This document shows, piece by piece, positions 61,851 through 64,000 of a stretch of 64,000 nt of DNA (its first letter is position 1; each line of letters begins with the position of its first letter). Source of the DNA: Pseudomonas silesiensis (lineage in GTDB: Bacteria; Pseudomonadota; Gammaproteobacteria; Pseudomonadales; Pseudomonadaceae); assembly GCF_001661075.1 (NCBI RefSeq), contig NZ_CP014870.1, forward strand, positions 6,759,540 through 6,823,539, in the 5' to 3' direction. The notes under the pieces were generated by a model that did not search any database, was not told where the DNA came from, and worked only from the letters and a program-made list of their open reading frames with translations. Both the position numbers and the translations under genes were made by a program.

Positions 61851-61878
61851 AAAAAGGGCGGCCAAGGCCACCCTTTTT
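61851..61878 (-). terminator. Terminator after cytochrome c4 operon
   Basis: Arms AAAAAGGG (61851-61858) and CCCTTTTT (61871-61878) enclose an inner GGCC/GGCC pair. It lies between the stop of the cytochrome c4 gene (61955) and the start of dsbA (61755), with a T-run on both strands. Confidence 0.8.
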
Positions 61879-61954
61879 ATGCTCGCATTGTCAGATTAAT
61901 CGAGCGTTAACATTGCAAGAGATGTACATCCCTCGCAACGTTCGCTCGGCGGTC

Positions 61955-62566
61955 TCAGTGCAGGCCCTGGATGTAGCTGGAAACTGCTGCGATGTCTTCG
62001 TCGCTCAGCTTTTTGGCGATGCTTTGCATCGGTTTGGTATCGCCATCGTTGGCCCGGCCGCCTTCTTCCTTGCGGAAATCGGTCAGTTGCTTGGCAATAT
62101 ACTGCGCATGTTGACCGCCCAGATGAGGGAAGCCGGCGGCTGCGTTGCCCTTGCCGTCTGGCGAGTGGCAGCCGGTGCAGGATGGCAGGCCCTTGGCCAG
62201 GTCGCCGCCGCGGAACAAGGCTTCACCGCGCGACACGATTTTCGGGTCGGCGGCGCCAACGCTGCCTTTCTGGCTGGCGAAGTAGGCGGAGATATCGGCC
62301 AGGTCCTGATCGCTCAGGTTGGTGAGCAAACCGGTCATTTCCAGTACGACACGCTTGCCGGACTTGATGTCGTGCAACTGCTTGTTCAGATAACGTTCGC
62401 CCTGGCCCGCCAGTTTCGGAAAGTTAGGCGCCATGCTGTTGCCATCCGGGCCATGACAGGCGCCACATACTGCGGCTTTCGCCTGACCAGCAGTTGCATC
62501 ACCTGCAGCATGGGCTACGCCGGAGATCCCCACGGTCAACAGCAGACTCACGATCAATTTGTTCAT
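61955..62566 (-). CDS. cc4: Dihaem cytochrome c4
   Basis: Cytochrome c4 carries electrons in the periplasm to cbb3-type oxidases. The 203-residue protein has a signal peptide (cut near AHAAG, residue 21) and two c-type haem sites, CGACHG (Cys34, Cys37, His38) and CTGCHS (Cys130, Cys133, His134), in two homologous halves. It is 46 bases after the smaller cytochrome gene. DsbA next door could assist its cysteines before haem attachment. Confidence 0.95.
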   Translation of the reverse strand: MNKLIVSLLLTVGISGVAHAAGDATAGQAKAAVCGACHGPDGNSMAPNFPKLAGQGERYLNKQLHDIKSGKRVVLEMTGLLTNLSDQDLADISAYFASQKGSVGAADPKIVSRGEALFRGGDLAKGLPSCTGCHSPDGKGNAAAGFPHLGGQHAQYIAKQLTDFRKEEGGRANDGDTKPMQSIAKKLSDEDIAAVSSYIQGLH

Positions 62567-62612
62567 CAGCTAATCCAACTACGGCTAAGGGTTAAAGAGT
62601 TATGGACCGGAA

Positions 62613-62903
62613 TCACTCGCTCATCCACTGGATGACGGCTCGGTAATCCTCGGCACTGCAGTCCATGCACAAACCACGCGGCGGCATCGCCTTGAAACCC
62701 TGGGTCACGTGTTGCACCAGCGTCTCCATACCTTTCGCCAACCTCGGCGTCCAAGCTTCCTGATCGCCCTTTCTGGGCGCCATGGGTAGTTGGCCGGAAT
62801 GACAGGCACCACAAACACGGTTGTACACAGCTTCCGGATCCTGTGTAGCCTGAGCGCTGTAAAGCGGCATCAAGACACCGGCAGCTAGCAGCCATTTCGT
62901 CAT
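62613..62903 (-). CDS. Cytochrome c5-like monohaem protein
   Basis: The 96-residue protein has a signal peptide (cut near SAQAT, residue 19), one haem site CGACH (Cys31, Cys34, His35), a likely axial Met in KAMPPRG, and a CMDC pair (Cys79, Cys82) as in cytochrome c5, where it forms a small disulfide. It is co-directional with cc4 and probably co-transcribed. It is divergent from engB. Confidence 0.9.
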   Translation of the reverse strand: MTKWLLAAGVLMPLYSAQATQDPEAVYNRVCGACHSGQLPMAPRKGDQEAWTPRLAKGMETLVQHVTQGFKAMPPRGLCMDCSAEDYRAVIQWMSE

Positions 62904-63094
62904 AAAACGACCTTTTCAGGGTTGAGAGCGTTCTGCGTTCTAATGCGCAATCAAGGTCAATCGCTCCCGTGAACTTCATCCTACGCTGGGACAAAGCGCA
63001 CACAAAATCTGCGGCATTATATACTGGCGTCACTGAAACGGAAACGACACCGCTTGCCGCGTCCATTCCCGGCGCCGCCCACATCGGAAATCCC

Positions 63095-63736
63095 ATGCAA
63101 TTCAAGAACCCCATCCTCGGCCTGTGCCAACAGTCCACCTTCATGCTCAGCGCCGCTAAAGTCGATCAATGTCCCGACGATGAAGGCTTTGAAGTGGCCT
63201 TCGCCGGCCGTTCCAACGCCGGCAAGTCGAGCGCGCTGAACACTTTGACGCACGCCAGCCTGGCGCGAACCTCGAAAACCCCGGGGCGCACGCAGCTGTT
63301 GAACTTCTTTAAGCTAGACGATGAACGCCGTCTGGTCGACCTGCCGGGTTACGGTTACGCAAAAGTACCGATCCCGTTGAAGATGCACTGGCAGCGTCAC
63401 CTGGAAGCCTATCTGGGCGGCCGCGAAAGTTTGAAAGGTCTGATTCTGATGATGGATATCCGTCATCCAATGACCGACTTCGACCTGCTGATGCTTGACT
63501 GGGCCGTTGCCGCCGGCATGCCGATGCACATTCTGCTGACCAAAGCGGACAAGCTGACGTACGGCGCAGCGAAAAACACGCTGCTCAAGGTCCAGGCGGA
63601 AATCCGTAAAGGCTGGGGCGATGCCGTGACGATCCAGCTGTTTTCCGCACCGAAACGCATGGGTCTGGAAGACGCCTACACTGTGTTGGCAGGCTGGATG
63701 GAACTGGCGGACAAGGGCGCCGAGGTTGCCGAGTAA
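63095..63736 (+). CDS. engB: Ribosome biogenesis GTPase EngB (YihA/YsxC)
   Basis: EngB is an essential GTPase needed for 50S subunit assembly. Start ATG 63095 ([18 protein letters not shown]) gives 213 residues; the open frame upstream is unsupported. The G motifs are GRSNAGKSS (38-46), the switch [22 protein letters not shown] and TKADKL. A TATACT at 63020-63025 may be part of its promoter. An ErsA-like sRNA converges on it from the right. Confidence 0.97.
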   Translation: MQFKNPILGLCQQSTFMLSAAKVDQCPDDEGFEVAFAGRSNAGKSSALNTLTHASLARTSKTPGRTQLLNFFKLDDERRLVDLPGYGYAKVPIPLKMHWQRHLEAYLGGRESLKGLILMMDIRHPMTDFDLLMLDWAVAAGMPMHILLTKADKLTYGAAKNTLLKVQAEIRKGWGDAVTIQLFSAPKRMGLEDAYTVLAGWMELADKGAEVAE

Positions 63737-63759
63737 GGTCGACAGGTCAAATCGCGGGC

Positions 63760-63889
63760 AAAAAAAACCCCGGACTTCTATGGGGAGGGGGAAGTTCCGG
63801 GGTTCAAGCTCCGGACCGTTAGGGCGGGGTCCAGATATCTGCCAACACTTAACACAACATAGGAGCATCGAAGGGCTTCACCAGCCATT
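63760..63889 (-). ncRNA. ersA: ErsA-like small RNA (Spot 42 position)
   Basis: The RNA would run leftwards from about 63889 to the T-run at 63760-63767, about 130 nt. It has a hairpin formed by GGACC arms (63813-63817 and 63828-63832), then a terminator hairpin (arms 63766-63778 and 63791-63804) whose 12-base loop is C-rich (CCCCTCCCCATA) and could pair with Shine-Dalgarno-like G-rich targets. ErsA of P. aeruginosa lies next to engB before polA and is about 132 nt. The identification rests on place, size, terminator and promoter. Confidence 0.85.
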
Positions 63890-63896
63890 CAGTAAC

Positions 63897-63924
63897 TCTG
63901 AGTGGCATTTCACGGGTTTAGTTC
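63897..63924 (-). promoter_or_regulatory. AlgU (sigma-22)-like promoter of ersA
   Basis: On the minus strand GAACTA (63924-63919) and TCAGA (63901-63897) are 17 bases apart. This fits the AlgU pattern GAACTT-N16/17-TCnnA with one mismatch in the -35 box. The predicted start, 7-8 bases downstream, gives an RNA of about 130 nt ending at the terminator. Confidence 0.7.
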
Positions 63925-63981
63925 CTGAGTGGATAAAAAACCATTGGAAATAAGCCCGCGCACTTTCCGCACTATAGTCCC

Positions 63982-64000
63982 CTGTAGGAGCGAGCTTGCT
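63982..64000. repeat. Partial REP element at the window edge
   Basis: The window ends inside TGTAGGAGCGAGCTTGCT, the start of a REP unit of the same type as at 26770 and 29757. Confidence 0.75.

Overview
The window is the replication-origin region of a Pseudomonas chromosome, most likely from the P. fluorescens group. The gene order mnmE-yidC-yidD-rnpA-rpmH-[oriC]-dnaA-dnaN-recF-gyrB, the Pseudomonas-type parS sites inside recF, the algB/kinB pair, an ErsA-type small RNA next to engB, and many REP/REPIN repeats of the P. fluorescens kind all point the same way. The assignment rests on gene content and order recalled from Pseudomonas genomes; no database search was possible.

Layout. (1) 1-4115: the leftward rpmH-rnpA-yidD-yidC set and a truncated mnmE, then oriC with four perfect DnaA boxes. 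(2) 4116-10326: rightward dnaA-dnaN-recF-gyrB, with two perfect parS sites in recF. (3) 10451-12874: a divergent response regulator and a sensor kinase that looks like a CHASE2-type kinase without its sensing domain. (4) 13054-35199: a block in the order I recall for PA0005-PA0032 of P. aeruginosa: lysophosphatidic acid acyltransferase (hdtS), gmhB, glyQS, tag, lipid A acyltransferase, trkA, rsmB, fmt, def, tsaP, dprA, tsaC, qor, hemF, aroE, a SulP transporter, and a choline-sulfate set (choX, betC, LysR regulator). (5) 35210-36688: three small accessory genes. (6) 37003-63736: a block matching the PA5476-PA5492 order: citrate transporter, TerC, Na/Pi symporter, an M16 peptidase, an MCE-type lipid transport operon, a SpmA/SpmB-like protein, gltP, an Ivy-family protein, algB-kinB, an EAL protein, ampDh2, a GGDEF protein, a nuclease-fold protein, dsbA, two c-type cytochromes and engB. 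An ErsA-like sRNA lies at the right edge. In P. aeruginosa block 6 lies on the other side of oriC, so a rearrangement across the origin separates the two lineages.

How the parts work together. The left half holds replication initiation, origin segregation, translation start and end functions (def, fmt, glyQS, tsaC, rsmB) and envelope lipid synthesis. The right half is envelope- and stress-centred: lipid transport, lysozyme-inhibitor-like protein, alginate control, periplasmic amidase, disulfide formation, cyclic-di-GMP enzymes, and an sRNA preceded by an AlgU-like promoter.

Most striking signals not explained by genes: 17 perfect copies of the DnaA box TTATCCACA between 3.7 and 35.0 kb and none afterwards, the cut-off falling at the synteny junction; an AlgU-like promoter exactly placed for the ErsA-like RNA; a Crc/Hfq-type A-rich motif before a leader ORF of the citrate transporter; an Ivy-family protein lacking the classical inhibitory His loop; and a 713-bp gap beside gltP with a palindrome and a possible dispersed element. 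No CRISPR array, prophage, transposase, rRNA or tRNA was seen.
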